The notes: a model not told the origin generated them from the letters alone. A stretch of 64,000 nucleotides of DNA from Lysinibacillus sp. FSL K6-0232 (GCF_038008325.1 NZ_JBBOYW010000001.1:3503501-3567500); one strand, 5' to 3'. Positions 25,747-35,221 are shown, numbered from the stretch's first letter. Numbers and translations are program-made.

Positions 25747-26664
25747 CTATTTTTTCTTGTAAAATTGTTTTAAATCGGATTGCTCGTAGTACAATTTGTT
25801 CTGCATAAACATAGTAAAACTCCCTTCCTTTTTCTCCATATTTATAGAAAAGCCCATTTCAACCTGCATTCGTTGAAAAACGTTTTCCAATTGATTGAAA
25901 TAATGTTTGTATCCTTGCTTCCTTATTTGACACTCTGAAATTCCAAGAAAAGAAAATAACGTTTTGAATTTTATCGAGTAGGTTGGAAGTGGTTTAGTAA
26001 ATTGAAGTTTTGCTAATTGGGTAAGTTTTAATGAAAGAAGAATTGCCACTGAATCGTGACCAGGATGGTATTTGAAGAAGTTTTTATGAAGGAGAGTAAA
26101 CGTTCCATAGGATATATGCTTAATCCATAAGCCGAAGCGAATTTTGTAAAATCCCCGCCTAATTTTTTCATATTCAATAAGCTGGGAATCAATATATTCA
26201 AATTGCCTTTTATTTTTTGCTTGCAGTTGGAGAGAAACTGTAGATAATAATGCCAAGTCACGTTCCAGCCGATCTTTACTGGCTTTTCGTACAGCTATGT
26301 CTCTTTTTGAAAAATAGTCTTTTGCTTCTAAGAAGAATTCATCCACTCCACCATTTTCCTGCCAAACACTAAGCAGATAGATAAAAAGCTGTATTTGTGA
26401 AGAACTAATAGCACTTCTTAATTCTTCTATAGTGGAGAATCGGCAATCAATTGGCTCTGCCCGAATCCTTTCTTCTACTGTCAGCTCATATTTAAGTTCA
26501 TGACTGTACTCTTCTATTTCGCTATTTTTGATCTTGTGGAGTCCTTCGACTATTTTCATTATGATGTCGTTGATCGGTACTCGAAAATATAATTCTTCTA
26601 TTTTTTCTTTAAATTCAACTAAATTATTTCTATTATTGCTTTGTAAATTTTCCATGACTATCAT
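25747..26664 (-). CDS. Unrecognised 305-aa protein, possibly a replication initiator
   Basis: About 305 residues from ATG 26664 (eight bases after GAAAGG); a GTG nine bases earlier is possible. The sequence is basic and helix-rich. The C-terminal third resembles a winged-helix pattern (LPTYSIKFKTLFSFLGISE, then a basic QIRKQGYKHYF stretch), as in plasmid Rep proteins of low-GC Gram-positives. It is divergently transcribed from an HTH gene, with about 265 bp of repeat-containing DNA between them, and is followed by the primase-helicase gene. That context is why an initiator role is suggested; no Rep family motif was recognised. Confidence 0.5.
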   Translation of the reverse strand: MIVMENLQSNNRNNLVEFKEKIEELYFRVPINDIIMKIVEGLHKIKNSEIEEYSHELKYELTVEERIRAEPIDCRFSTIEELRSAISSSQIQLFIYLLSVWQENGGVDEFFLEAKDYFSKRDIAVRKASKDRLERDLALLSTVSLQLQAKNKRQFEYIDSQLIEYEKIRRGFYKIRFGLWIKHISYGTFTLLHKNFFKYHPGHDSVAILLSLKLTQLAKLQFTKPLPTYSIKFKTLFSFLGISECQIRKQGYKHYFNQLENVFQRMQVEMGFSINMEKKEGSFTMFMQNKLYYEQSDLKQFYKKK

Positions 26665-26853
26665 TTCATTCACCCTTTCATATTTAATTTTTATTCCTTT
26701 GATAGACTTATGTGGAGCATCCTCACAAGTCTATTAGCATTTTAACAAGGATGTACAGTTTCCGAAACACATAACTGGTCGAACCTTGTTTAAGTTCCTA
26801 TTGGATATGCAAAACTACACATCTCTTGAAGGAACCGTATGGACTTACTATAG

Positions 26854-26894
26854 TTGTTATTGTATAGAGGCAATAACAATAAATCAGTTGCCTC
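26854..26894 (+). promoter_or_regulatory. Alternative hairpins in the leader of the HTH gene
   Basis: TTGTTATTG (26854-26862) can pair with CAATAACAA (26871-26879), while GAGGCAA (26867-26873) can pair with TTGCCTC (26888-26894). The pairings share bases and exclude each other. The region ends about 35 bp before the start of the HTH gene. The intergenic DNA may also hold the replicon origin. Confidence 0.35.
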
Positions 26895-26929
26895 AAGGAC
26901 ACATTTCTTAGGAGGAAGGGACTATTTTT

Positions 26930-27460
26930 ATGGATGAAATGAAGGATACATTAAAGAAAAACATTCAAAGTTTTATTTATAACGGTGGTTTCCATGACCT
27001 TTTAGATTACTTAGCCACAATTAGTCATAATAATGATAAGGCTGTTTTCGGACATAGCCTATCATCTATTTATACTGAGCTTTCTATCATTCAACGTGGC
27101 ATGAAAAAAAGAAAATCAATTTCCGATTTTATAAATACATGGATGCGAGATAAAAATATTCAAAGACCATCTTACATATATAACCGAGGCAATATCAAAA
27201 AGGAACATTGGCGTAAGCTGACTTCAGGAGTCCCACATGAACCTGAGTTAAAAACGCTGTATAAACTGGCGATTGCATTTGAATTAACAATAGAGGAAAC
27301 CCATGAATTTTTACTTAATTTCAATAGAACATTCGCACACGATTCCAATATGACAGATCAAATTGTCTCCTACTTTATCGCAAACAAAATCTATGAACCT
27401 TCACAAATTGATGCTATGCTACATGAATTTGGTGAGGCAACTTTGTTTTCAGACGAATAA
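26930..27460 (+). CDS. HTH regulator-like protein
   Basis: 176 residues, start ATG after TAGGAGGAAGG. The C-terminal 100 residues follow a known XRE-like pattern: an FINTWMRDKNI helix, then KKEHWRKLTSG, LKTLYKLAIAFELTIEETHEFLLN and a final MTDQIVSYFIANKIYEPSQIDAMLHEFG. These are the helix-turn-helix domain and tail often fused to macro-domain or other effector proteins in Firmicutes. Here it has a unique helical N-terminus instead. It is the first rightward gene of the plasmid-like block and ends in a strong hairpin terminator. It may regulate replication or partition genes, by position only. Confidence 0.65.
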   Translation: MDEMKDTLKKNIQSFIYNGGFHDLLDYLATISHNNDKAVFGHSLSSIYTELSIIQRGMKKRKSISDFINTWMRDKNIQRPSYIYNRGNIKKEHWRKLTSGVPHEPELKTLYKLAIAFELTIEETHEFLLNFNRTFAHDSNMTDQIVSYFIANKIYEPSQIDAMLHEFGEATLFSDE

Positions 27461-27490
27461 TAGACTAAAATTTAGCATGAAAAATTATTT

Positions 27491-27554
27491 AAGACATTTC
27501 ATAAATATAGATTGTTATTAAACTCTATATTTTATGAAATGTCTTATATTTTTT
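27491..27554 (+). terminator. Terminator / long inverted repeat before parM
   Basis: Arms of about 22 bp (AAGACATTTCATAAATATAGA and its complement, 27491-27511 and 27524-27545) are followed by a T-rich ATATTTTTT. It ends the HTH gene transcript; being directly upstream of parM, it might also contribute to a centromere region. Confidence 0.75.
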
Positions 27555-27609
27555 GATTTCCTGTATATGATATATTAGTAAATTCAAATAGAAAGGAGAT
27601 TATTGAACA

Positions 27610-28587
27610 ATGAAAGAACCAGTTCTAATCGCTGTCGACTGCGGAAAATATGCAACTAAAGCGATTCTTAAAAGCAAAGACAAGCATGCAATCACAGCAT
27701 TTCGAACAAAAATTCAAGAGGTGGAAAAGGTCGGTATTGAAGTTAATCCAGGTTCTTACGAGGTAAGCTACAATAAAAAGTCCTATTTGGTTGGTGATGC
27801 AGTAAGTGAATCTTTTAGCAATTTTGACCTCACAAAGAAAATTGATCTTCATAAAATTTGTATCTATACCGCTATAACTGATCTTCTTCGTATTACAAAC
27901 CTTCAAGCAGAGAACGTTAAAATCCACTTGGCTATAAACATTCCTATTTCAGCGTACAAAGATGCAACCTCCAAGCAAGAGTATAAAAACTTCATTGAAG
28001 ATAATGGAGAACCAATTTTATTTTATCTGAATGGAAAGCCTTACTACCTTTATTTAAAGAATGTAGTTATTGCATTCGAAGGTATTGGCATTATTTATGA
28101 AGAAATGGAGCAAATGAAAGGCAAATATACTGCGGTAGTTGATATTGGAGGACTCAATACCACTTATTGCACGTTTAATGGCATTAATCCTATTTTTGAT
28201 TCAATGACCGTTTCAAACTTGGGGATCAATATTCTTAAGGGTAAAATCGGGAAGCTGATTAACGAACGTTTTGGGGTTGCAGTTACTCCAAGTGATCTCG
28301 AAAGAATTTTGCAAAACGGTTATTTTTCACACGCTGGGCAGATATATGACGAAAGCAAGGAACTAATCGAACAAATGAAAGCCCAACACTTCCGAGAAAT
28401 AATTGAGTTTGCGAAGAGTCGTGATTATACCTTTAATAACGTCAGCCTCGATTTTGTTGGCGGAGGGGCGTATATGCTAAGCGATATCATTCAAAAAGAA
28501 TTCCCAAATGCACGCATCGTGGTAAATCCCCAATTTGCAAATGTGAAAAGCTTCCTTAAGATATTGGAGATTAAGTATGGATTATGA
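27610..28587 (+). CDS. parM: ParM/StbA-family actin-like partition ATPase
   Basis: 325 residues. Actin-fold phosphate loops are visible: VLIAVDCGKYATKAIL at the N-terminus (phosphate 1), VVDIGGLNTTYCTF near residue 178 (phosphate 2), and DFVGGGAYMLSD near residue 281 (adenosine motif). Type II plasmid partition uses such a protein as an ATP-driven filament that pushes sister plasmids apart, bound through ParR to a centromere. The gene has an AAAGGAGAT ribosome site and its stop overlaps the next gene by 4 bp (ATGA), as in parMR operons. Finding it in chromosomal DNA supports a captured plasmid replicon. Confidence 0.85.
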   Translation: MKEPVLIAVDCGKYATKAILKSKDKHAITAFRTKIQEVEKVGIEVNPGSYEVSYNKKSYLVGDAVSESFSNFDLTKKIDLHKICIYTAITDLLRITNLQAENVKIHLAINIPISAYKDATSKQEYKNFIEDNGEPILFYLNGKPYYLYLKNVVIAFEGIGIIYEEMEQMKGKYTAVVDIGGLNTTYCTFNGINPIFDSMTVSNLGINILKGKIGKLINERFGVAVTPSDLERILQNGYFSHAGQIYDESKELIEQMKAQHFREIIEFAKSRDYTFNNVSLDFVGGGAYMLSDIIQKEFPNARIVVNPQFANVKSFLKILEIKYGL

Positions 28588-28865
28588 AACGGGAACGAAT
28601 CACAATCAGCTTTTTAGCAGAAGATGCCGATATTATTGAACATCTTCAAATGATTAAAACTGAACGTACTATCAGCTCCTATATTCGCCACCTCATTCGC
28701 CAAGATATGCTTGGTACACCCCACATTAATAACCTCGACAAGTTAGCAGAAACGATAGTCAACAAGCTGAGCAACGGAACTCTTCAGATTCCCTCAATAC
28801 AAGAAAAGCCCACTGAAATGTCAGTGAGCTTGGAAGATAAAAGCCTTATTAATCAACTATTTTAA
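28584..28865 (+). CDS. parR: ParR-like centromere-binding protein
   Basis: 93 residues. The N-terminal half (RERITISFLAEDADIIEHL...SSYIRHLIRQDM) fits a ribbon-helix-helix fold, typical of ParR adaptors, and the C-terminal half is a short acidic, probably ParM-interacting tail. It overlaps parM by 4 bp. Assignment rests on operon position, size and fold pattern; ParR sequences are poorly conserved. It would bind repeats near parM; obvious direct iterons were not found by eye. Confidence 0.65.
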   Translation: MKRERITISFLAEDADIIEHLQMIKTERTISSYIRHLIRQDMLGTPHINNLDKLAETIVNKLSNGTLQIPSIQEKPTEMSVSLEDKSLINQLF

Positions 28866-28870
28866 GCTAT

Positions 28871-28913
28871 GCAGAAAAGCCGAATAGCTATTTTCCCTAT
28901 TTGGTTTCTCTGC
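28871..28913 (+). terminator. Hairpin after parR
   Basis: GCAGAAAAGCCGAATAG can pair with CTATTTGGTTTCTCTGC around a short loop, with a few mismatches, directly after the parR stop. No clear T-run, so a weak terminator at most. Confidence 0.4.
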
Positions 28914-28940
28914 AAAGCCTTTAAATCCGATTAGCGTTAA

Positions 28941-29744
28941 TTAATAAGTAGACTCACCAATCAAAGCTTTTGCCGAATCATAAAGATTATCGTAGTGCAG
29001 TAATAAAATACCTTCTGTTTTCTTTTGTCGTTTTAATTGATAAGTTTTCTCGTTAAAATCATTTCGTCTTCCAGCAATAACAGCATAGTGAATACGTGTA
29101 CTGTCATATTTCATAAATTCAACTGGTAACGACTTCTTGGAATCTTTATACTTATTAAACGTTTCATAGAGTGTCGCATAGTTCGCTTCTAACCAGTATT
29201 TCCAGTCAATTACCTGCCTCTCTCCTTTTCTAATTGCATCACCTAAATGACCATCAATTAAAGTAATATTTTTATTCGGATGTTCCAACTCTACAAAGAT
29301 AAATTCATAACCCCCAGAATTCCGCCCAACAAGTAGGTAATCAACTTGATATGAGTTTCCTAATTGAAATTCTGGAAAAATAAATGCATCATGATGACCG
29401 AAATTATAAGGGCCTTTCATGATAGAAGCAATTATAAAGTAAGCACTTTTTTCACGAATCCAATTGAGAATAGACCTTTCGTTTGAAGTAGAATAATCTA
29501 TTAACTGATAGAATTCTTCTGCTAATTCTGAAATCTGATCAATTTTCTGTAAATCAACTATATCCAAATGATTATTTGGAAACAAACTTTCATAGTGTCT
29601 TACTGCAACTGGGTATTCTCTGTACTTGTTTCTTCTAACAACAAATTTCCCTGATTTATGAACAATCTCTCTTTCCTTTAAAATTTCCCATTCTTTTAAT
29701 TCTTCTGTTGTTAAAACAGTATAATCTCTTGAATAAATTTTCAC
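28941..29744 (-). CDS. Shedu-like (DUF4263) nuclease
   Basis: 267 residues from GTG 29744 (six bases after GGGGAA); a TTG 18 bp upstream is the alternative. The C-terminal half contains SYQVDYLLVGRNSG, FIFVELEHPNK and a GDAIRKGERQVIDWKYWL helix. This is the PD-(D/E)XK core with an Asp, a Glu-x-Glu strand and the conserved Q-x3-W-x2-W helix of Shedu SduA (DUF4263). Shedu proteins are single-gene anti-phage nucleases with variable N-terminal sensor regions; here the N-terminal 100 residues are unlike any I know. It lies directly downstream of the BREX operon, past its terminator. Confidence 0.75.
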   Translation of the reverse strand: MKIYSRDYTVLTTEELKEWEILKEREIVHKSGKFVVRRNKYREYPVAVRHYESLFPNNHLDIVDLQKIDQISELAEEFYQLIDYSTSNERSILNWIREKSAYFIIASIMKGPYNFGHHDAFIFPEFQLGNSYQVDYLLVGRNSGGYEFIFVELEHPNKNITLIDGHLGDAIRKGERQVIDWKYWLEANYATLYETFNKYKDSKKSLPVEFMKYDSTRIHYAVIAGRRNDFNEKTYQLKRQKKTEGILLLHYDNLYDSAKALIGESTY

Positions 29745-29783
29745 ATTACATTCCCCATCCAACTTTTCTTTCGATAATATAGA

Positions 29784-29811
29784 AAAAGAATCGGCATTAC
29801 CGACTCTTTCC
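29784..29811 (-). terminator. Terminator of the BREX operon
   Basis: Minus strand AAAGAGTCGGTAATGCCGATTCTTTTTC forms a compact hairpin with a T-rich tail 29 bp past the brxL stop codon. Confidence 0.75.
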
Positions 29812-29839
29812 TTTAATTATGGTTACGTTCAAATCCTTT

Positions 29840-31897
29840 TCAACTTACCCCCAAAGCCTTAAACACAGCATCAATCGGATCCGCATAAAAAACTGGCTGT
29901 ACTTTAACCAACAAATCTGGCGGAACTGTTTGCAAATCCATAACAGAAGAAGCTGGGATCAACACTTTCTTCGCTCCTGCATCGACACATACTTGCAAGA
30001 CGTTAGCAAATTCTTCTACTTTTGCAATGGTTCCTCCTACGGTCATGTTGCCAATAACAACGGTGCTTTCTTGTACGGGCTTGTCCAAAGCTCCTGAGCA
30101 AAGTCCTATTAACTCCGCTATCGCAAGCTCCCCTGATAAGCCAATCCCTTGCAAATCACTAACATGCATTAAATAATCTTTTGTTTTTGTGCTAATCGTA
30201 TTGCTTATAGCCTTACTATTTGCCGTAAAGAAGCGAAAAGCCGTATCTAAACTTTCCTTTGCACCTCGGTGGGAGCCAAGCCCTGATTTATCGAACTTAC
30301 CTGTTCCGCTTACGACTTGGTTTTCAAGCTTGTAAACGCCGATCATGCCCGAATCACTTTGACCGACGACATACACATGCCCTGGCTTACCCATGCCCTC
30401 TGGAATTAACTTACCGCCCCCCTGCTCAGGGACAGAGACGTATTCTTCTTCCATCGTTTCCTTATCAAAATACGAGAACATGACATCGTAGAATTCCATG
30501 CCCCCGATTTTCTTAAGCTGTTCCTTTACACGACGGCGACCTTCAAGAGCATATTGTAAAATTTCCTCGATATCTTCTTTCGTGTATTCACCATGAGGAT
30601 AAATCAGTTTCACCATACCCGATACCGTTTTCCGCACAGCAACCGTATCCCGTTGATTCAAATTATTGCCAAGTTTGTAAAAGCGATCAATGGAATCGGC
30701 GAATGAGCGTTTTCGCATTTCCCTAAAGAATTCAGCGATATAATCTACAATAAACCCGTATTTATCTGTAAAGAAGTCGGGCCGCATTTTTGGAATTTCC
30801 CAACCTGGCATGTAGTAATGCATCCGATCAAAAAATGCGGTATCATTCGCCATTTCTTCGGGAAATGGAGCGAAAAGATGAGACGTCTTCAGCAATACAT
30901 CGACACTCTGGTTAATATTCCCGACAAATACCATAGATGCCGAGGCGTTCTTCTCTTCCTTCCCTCTGGCAAAGGATCCTGATGCCATGTAGTCCTTCAT
31001 AATTTGAATGCCATCTTTATCTTTAAAGCGAATACCTGCTACTTCATCAAACGCTACACAATCCCATAGTCCAACAAGGCCGATTTTACGGGTGGACATA
31101 TTATAGAAAAGGTTGGCTACTGTTGATTGACCGCCTGACACAAGGATGGAATTTGGCGAGATTTCCTTGTATACATGCGATTTCCCCGTTCCTCTTGGTC
31201 CCAATTCACACATATTGTAATTATTTTCAACAAGTGGAACGAGACGTAGAAGTAGATGCCACTTTACTCTTTCTTCTAATTGCGTAGGCTCCATCCCTGT
31301 AGAACGGATAAGAACGTCAATCCACTCATCCTTTGTAAATTTCTTTCTGCCTTCAAAGACCTCATTGATGTCCATGTTCGGCATTTGAATCGGCTGTAGG
31401 CTACTTACACTGAATGGGTTCATAACCCTTACTTCTTCATCGTAAAAATAATCAATTTTAACCATACACCAAATTCCGCCCACCAAAAGCTTGTCATATT
31501 CTTTTACGAAGTTTGAAGCGATTGGCACTCCCTTTAACCCTAAGTTTGAAAATTCAGCCTCATAAGTATCAATTTTCGGATTCAGCGTAACCGTCACTTT
31601 ATCTATTATTGAATACTGCCCAAGCTCTCGAATACGTGATTTAATCTTTTCCGCTTCATCTGGGCGGACAAAATTATCAGAAAGAATTTTTTTAACCCGC
31701 TCAACACCTTCTCGAATACTTTCTTCATCATCAGTTGCACAGTACATCCCAAGCAAGTATTCAAGAACATAGACAGGAACGTTTGCCCCTTCTTTAATGA
31801 GCTTCGTCAAATCTTTACGAACAACTCGACCTGCAAAGACACTATTTAACTTTTTATCGAGATCAAGTGTCATATTCTCCTCTACTTTTTCATCCAT
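29840..31897 (-). CDS. brxL: BrxL, Lon-like/MCM-like ATPase of type 1 BREX
   Basis: About 685 residues from ATG 31897 (after GGAGGG; an earlier ATG at 31918 is possible). It begins like BrxL (LNSVFAGRVVRKDLTKLIKEG, VPVYVLEYLLGMYCA), has a P-loop ELGPRGTGKSHVYKE near residue 228, and ends in a Lon-type protease-like domain (LSGELAIAELIGLCSG, TVGGTIAKVEEF, KKVLIPASS). In BREX, BrxL assembles on DNA as a hexameric ring and is needed for phage restriction but not for host methylation. Last gene of the operon, closely following pglZ. Confidence 0.92.
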   Translation of the reverse strand: MDEKVEENMTLDLDKKLNSVFAGRVVRKDLTKLIKEGANVPVYVLEYLLGMYCATDDEESIREGVERVKKILSDNFVRPDEAEKIKSRIRELGQYSIIDKVTVTLNPKIDTYEAEFSNLGLKGVPIASNFVKEYDKLLVGGIWCMVKIDYFYDEEVRVMNPFSVSSLQPIQMPNMDINEVFEGRKKFTKDEWIDVLIRSTGMEPTQLEERVKWHLLLRLVPLVENNYNMCELGPRGTGKSHVYKEISPNSILVSGGQSTVANLFYNMSTRKIGLVGLWDCVAFDEVAGIRFKDKDGIQIMKDYMASGSFARGKEEKNASASMVFVGNINQSVDVLLKTSHLFAPFPEEMANDTAFFDRMHYYMPGWEIPKMRPDFFTDKYGFIVDYIAEFFREMRKRSFADSIDRFYKLGNNLNQRDTVAVRKTVSGMVKLIYPHGEYTKEDIEEILQYALEGRRRVKEQLKKIGGMEFYDVMFSYFDKETMEEEYVSVPEQGGGKLIPEGMGKPGHVYVVGQSDSGMIGVYKLENQVVSGTGKFDKSGLGSHRGAKESLDTAFRFFTANSKAISNTISTKTKDYLMHVSDLQGIGLSGELAIAELIGLCSGALDKPVQESTVVIGNMTVGGTIAKVEEFANVLQVCVDAGAKKVLIPASSVMDLQTVPPDLLVKVQPVFYADPIDAVFKALGVS

Positions 31898-31921
31898 TCT
31901 CATCCCTCCAATCATCACAGC

Positions 31922-34480
31922 TTAGAAGTCAAAATCACTGACAATTCCTAAGTTAATCGTAAACGAAACTTTTTCTGTAATTACGCCTGTCTCCGTATCT
32001 TTAATGATTAAGTAATATGTTTTATTTCGATCGTACGGAATACTTTTTAACACAAATTGTAGCTTGAATGTACGGTCTGCTGGATTATCAAATGAACGAT
32101 CACCAATAATGGTTTCTTCATTTGAGAGTACGTTACCTTCTTCATCAGCCATATAAATGATAACTGTACGAGGTTTTGTTTTCTCCTCTACTTTTTCGGT
32201 TTGGAAGAAGTTTAAGTTAAAGATGCTATTTGTAATTTTTTGCGTCGTACTTGTCAGTTTAATATCGACTTTCGAAATAGCTTGAACTCCCTTTTGACCA
32301 GCACGTTTATTTTTAAATGATAGTAAAGGTACTACAATTTCTTGTAAACTTGCTCCACCATGATTGAAATTCATCCCAGATCCTTGCATACGATTACGAA
32401 GCGATCCGTTAGGAACATAAACGTTTAATTGCTGTTCATTTTTAATAACGGAAGCTAAATCAATTGTTAATTGTCCTGGAATGTCCTGCTTTTGATTAGA
32501 TAAAGCGTAACGACGTTTTACTTCAATCGTTTCCAACTGTACTTTCTCTATTTTATCGCTGTCCTCTAAAGGTTCTCTTTGATAAAGGAAGCCATGATCA
32601 GCAGTAATTAAAATGTTAGTTCCAGAAAGGTCGTCACGAATAATTTTTATTAGGTTAGAAATTTCATCCAGTGCCTTTTCGACTGCATTAAACGTATAAA
32701 TTTCTGTTGATGCTTTATCACCCATTGCATCAATGCTGTCATGGTAAATATAAATGAGTTTCTTACCTTTAAATGTTTCACGTCTTCCTGTTTTGTTCAT
32801 ATTTACGATATCTTGGAAACGGACTGCCATGCTATCTTCAACAGTCGATTCAATAATGGCTTTGCGGTTTTCCAGCCCTGATGAATCCTTGTCATTGACA
32901 AACACTTGCCCCTTCGAATCAATATCAATAGATTTGTGTGGGAGCATTGATGCCATTCCCAACTTTGTAACGGATGGAATGACTCCAAGCATGGATTGGA
33001 TATCACATGTACCAATCGTCTCAGCGTTCAATCGTTCTGTCAGTTCTACCCCTATTTCATATCGAAATGCGTCGGAAATAATGACGAATACTCGCTCACC
33101 TTTTCGAATGTGCGGAGCTACAATGGAAGAATAAAACTGCTGTTGGTTTAACACACCTGGTAATGACCATTGTTCCGTCATTTCTGCCTTTACAGCTTGC
33201 GACCAGTTCGCACTTAATTCGCCCATAAACCAATGCGTATATAGATGCTCCACCACTTCTTTTAATTTCTTCAGTATTTCATGATTGCTTTCTTCATCAT
33301 AGGCTACATAAAACTTACGATAATACGTATCCATCAGATAATACTTACTCTGATATGCTTCATAAATATCTATTGCTCGACCTGTTGGAATTCCATGTTG
33401 ATACTCTTTATAGAACTCCTGCATTTTAACCGCATAAAAAAGTGCCTCGTAGATATTAGCAAATCGTTCGTAAAAGTGTTTTGCCCGTCTTAGCTTAATT
33501 AATTTCGTGTACTCTTCATAATCTTCGAGTTTCTCAAGTAAGCTATTGGCAATATATATAATGATCGCTCTGTCGATATAGGGAAATGTTTCTGCTTTTT
33601 TTAACTCTTCAATTGGCACAGTTTGCAAAACTTGTGGAAGCTGTATTTCTTTCTCTGCCATTTCGACATACTCATCAAACACCCCATCATCGGTTTTATG
33701 ATGCATCCAATGGTCGATGAACACAAGACAGTTCGTTCGATTACGGACAGCAATAAAGTCTTTTACACTCGTCAAATATTGCTCATTTACAGAATGGCTA
33801 AATGCCGTTATAGCCATATGTATAAACAATGTTTTTAATGTCTTAGTATCACGTTCATAGCCATACTGTTTGAACACATACTTCCAAAACACTTCTTCAT
33901 CGAAAAACTTGTCCATTTGAGTTAAAAACCTATTATCGCCATCTTCCAGCGTATCCATTAGTACCGTCTTTAACACTTCTTCAAAATCAGGAACTTTCAC
34001 GTTACATAGCACACTCATAATCGCAAGCTCAATCATTTCTTCACTGTATGATTCAATACTTAAACCTTGAAACTTACGATAACGCTCCTTGTTATGGAAG
34101 AAACGTTCATATTTTTTAATAACTCCACGTAGAGAGGGATCTATTTGAAGTTCACTTATAATAAGCGAAATACGATCTGCATAAAACGTCTTGGAATAGT
34201 ACACCGTATCAGCTAACCAGTTATCTTCTAAACCTAATTCTAAGGTTGTGTATATCAAATAAGGAGAAGATGAATCTTCTTCCTCTAATAAATGTTTTAA
34301 ATAAAATTGATTATTTTCCGATAATGTTTGGACTTTAACTCCATCTATAATCAATTGATCTATTTCCTCAACAAACTCTTGATCCTTATCCACCCAAAAG
34401 ACAATTTTTCGTTGCTCCCCATCTTTTAACGGTTCATTAAAAATGTCTTGTAGGGCGGAGATGATTTGTATCATGTTCAT
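31922..34480 (-). CDS. pglZ: PglZ, alkaline-phosphatase-fold protein of type 1 BREX
   Basis: 852 residues from ATG 34480, five bases after AGGTGAG. The central phosphatase-fold core has VFVIISDAFRYEIG (metal-binding Asp) and TADHGFLYQRE (Asp-His), with the characteristic PglZ type A N-terminal region (KIVFWVDKDQEF) and a beta-sandwich C-terminus. PglZ is the signature gene of BREX and is required for both methylation and defence; purified homologues act as metal-dependent nucleases. It follows a HEPN-like gene inserted between pglX and pglZ, the usual place for BREX accessory genes. Confidence 0.92.
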   Translation of the reverse strand: MNMIQIISALQDIFNEPLKDGEQRKIVFWVDKDQEFVEEIDQLIIDGVKVQTLSENNQFYLKHLLEEEDSSSPYLIYTTLELGLEDNWLADTVYYSKTFYADRISLIISELQIDPSLRGVIKKYERFFHNKERYRKFQGLSIESYSEEMIELAIMSVLCNVKVPDFEEVLKTVLMDTLEDGDNRFLTQMDKFFDEEVFWKYVFKQYGYERDTKTLKTLFIHMAITAFSHSVNEQYLTSVKDFIAVRNRTNCLVFIDHWMHHKTDDGVFDEYVEMAEKEIQLPQVLQTVPIEELKKAETFPYIDRAIIIYIANSLLEKLEDYEEYTKLIKLRRAKHFYERFANIYEALFYAVKMQEFYKEYQHGIPTGRAIDIYEAYQSKYYLMDTYYRKFYVAYDEESNHEILKKLKEVVEHLYTHWFMGELSANWSQAVKAEMTEQWSLPGVLNQQQFYSSIVAPHIRKGERVFVIISDAFRYEIGVELTERLNAETIGTCDIQSMLGVIPSVTKLGMASMLPHKSIDIDSKGQVFVNDKDSSGLENRKAIIESTVEDSMAVRFQDIVNMNKTGRRETFKGKKLIYIYHDSIDAMGDKASTEIYTFNAVEKALDEISNLIKIIRDDLSGTNILITADHGFLYQREPLEDSDKIEKVQLETIEVKRRYALSNQKQDIPGQLTIDLASVIKNEQQLNVYVPNGSLRNRMQGSGMNFNHGGASLQEIVVPLLSFKNKRAGQKGVQAISKVDIKLTSTTQKITNSIFNLNFFQTEKVEEKTKPRTVIIYMADEEGNVLSNEETIIGDRSFDNPADRTFKLQFVLKSIPYDRNKTYYLIIKDTETGVITEKVSFTINLGIVSDFDF

Positions 34481-34538
34481 TGTGCTCACCTGCCTCTAAA
34501 TTAATTGTATCTTTAAACGTTACTATAAAGCAAAAGTC

Positions 34539-35174
34539 TTAATCTGTTTCAGCATATAAGTGATCGTATAGATAATGAGTTGCAATTCGGCTTAAACTTT
34601 GTCCAATTTCTTTAAACCTTATTATAAAATTCTGTAAGTCTACTACAACATTATCAAATGTATCAATATAAAAGTGTGATACATATTTTGTGTCAAAAGG
34701 ATATCTGGAAAAATCCATATTATCTTTCTTTTTTTCATTAACCTCCGTTTCAATTTTAGAGAATAGCTCTTTAATATAATTTTCAAGATTACTTATCAGT
34801 TCCTTGAAAGTCTTTATTCGTATTTTGTCAGTCTCGTATTCATTAACTCTTGATTTAACCACATTAAATATTTGCTGAATATCATGGTTTCCTTCCACTT
34901 TCTTTCCATTTCTAAGAAGTATATTAAGAGTCCATCCAATCGCCTTCAAATATAACTCAATTGCATGATTTGCGTTAAAAAGAATGGGGAAAATCAAAAT
35001 ATCTGCTTTTTTATCTCTATTATCTACTAAAGCTTGCTTTGCTAACATTACTGAGGATTTCATAAATCCATCTGCTATTGTCAGCATATTTTGAATCGGA
35101 TTATTCCTATCTATCCTCCAATTAACGTAGGCGTTTTTATCAGTATCAACGTTATGTGAAAATATTTCTTTCAT
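34539..35174 (-). CDS. HEPN-like accessory gene inside the BREX operon
   Basis: 211 residues, start ATG after GAGGTGAAGG. Helical, with NANHAIELYLKAIGW, then a GNHDIQQIF helix and near the end FSRYPFDTKY. The same E-LK, HDI and RYP layout occurs in the gene at 7230. This resembles HEPN-like proteins; a canonical RX4-6H is not evident. A hairpin (35222-35256) separates it from pglX, so it may be expressed at a different level. It may be a BREX accessory or an independent toxin-like defence gene in an operon slot that is variable between BREX loci. Confidence 0.65.
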   Translation of the reverse strand: MKEIFSHNVDTDKNAYVNWRIDRNNPIQNMLTIADGFMKSSVMLAKQALVDNRDKKADILIFPILFNANHAIELYLKAIGWTLNILLRNGKKVEGNHDIQQIFNVVKSRVNEYETDKIRIKTFKELISNLENYIKELFSKIETEVNEKKKDNMDFSRYPFDTKYVSHFYIDTFDNVVVDLQNFIIRFKEIGQSLSRIATHYLYDHLYAETD

Positions 35175-35221
35175 AATCCTTCACCTCTTTTACTTAATTG
35201 TTCCTCCTAAATTTAACTTAA

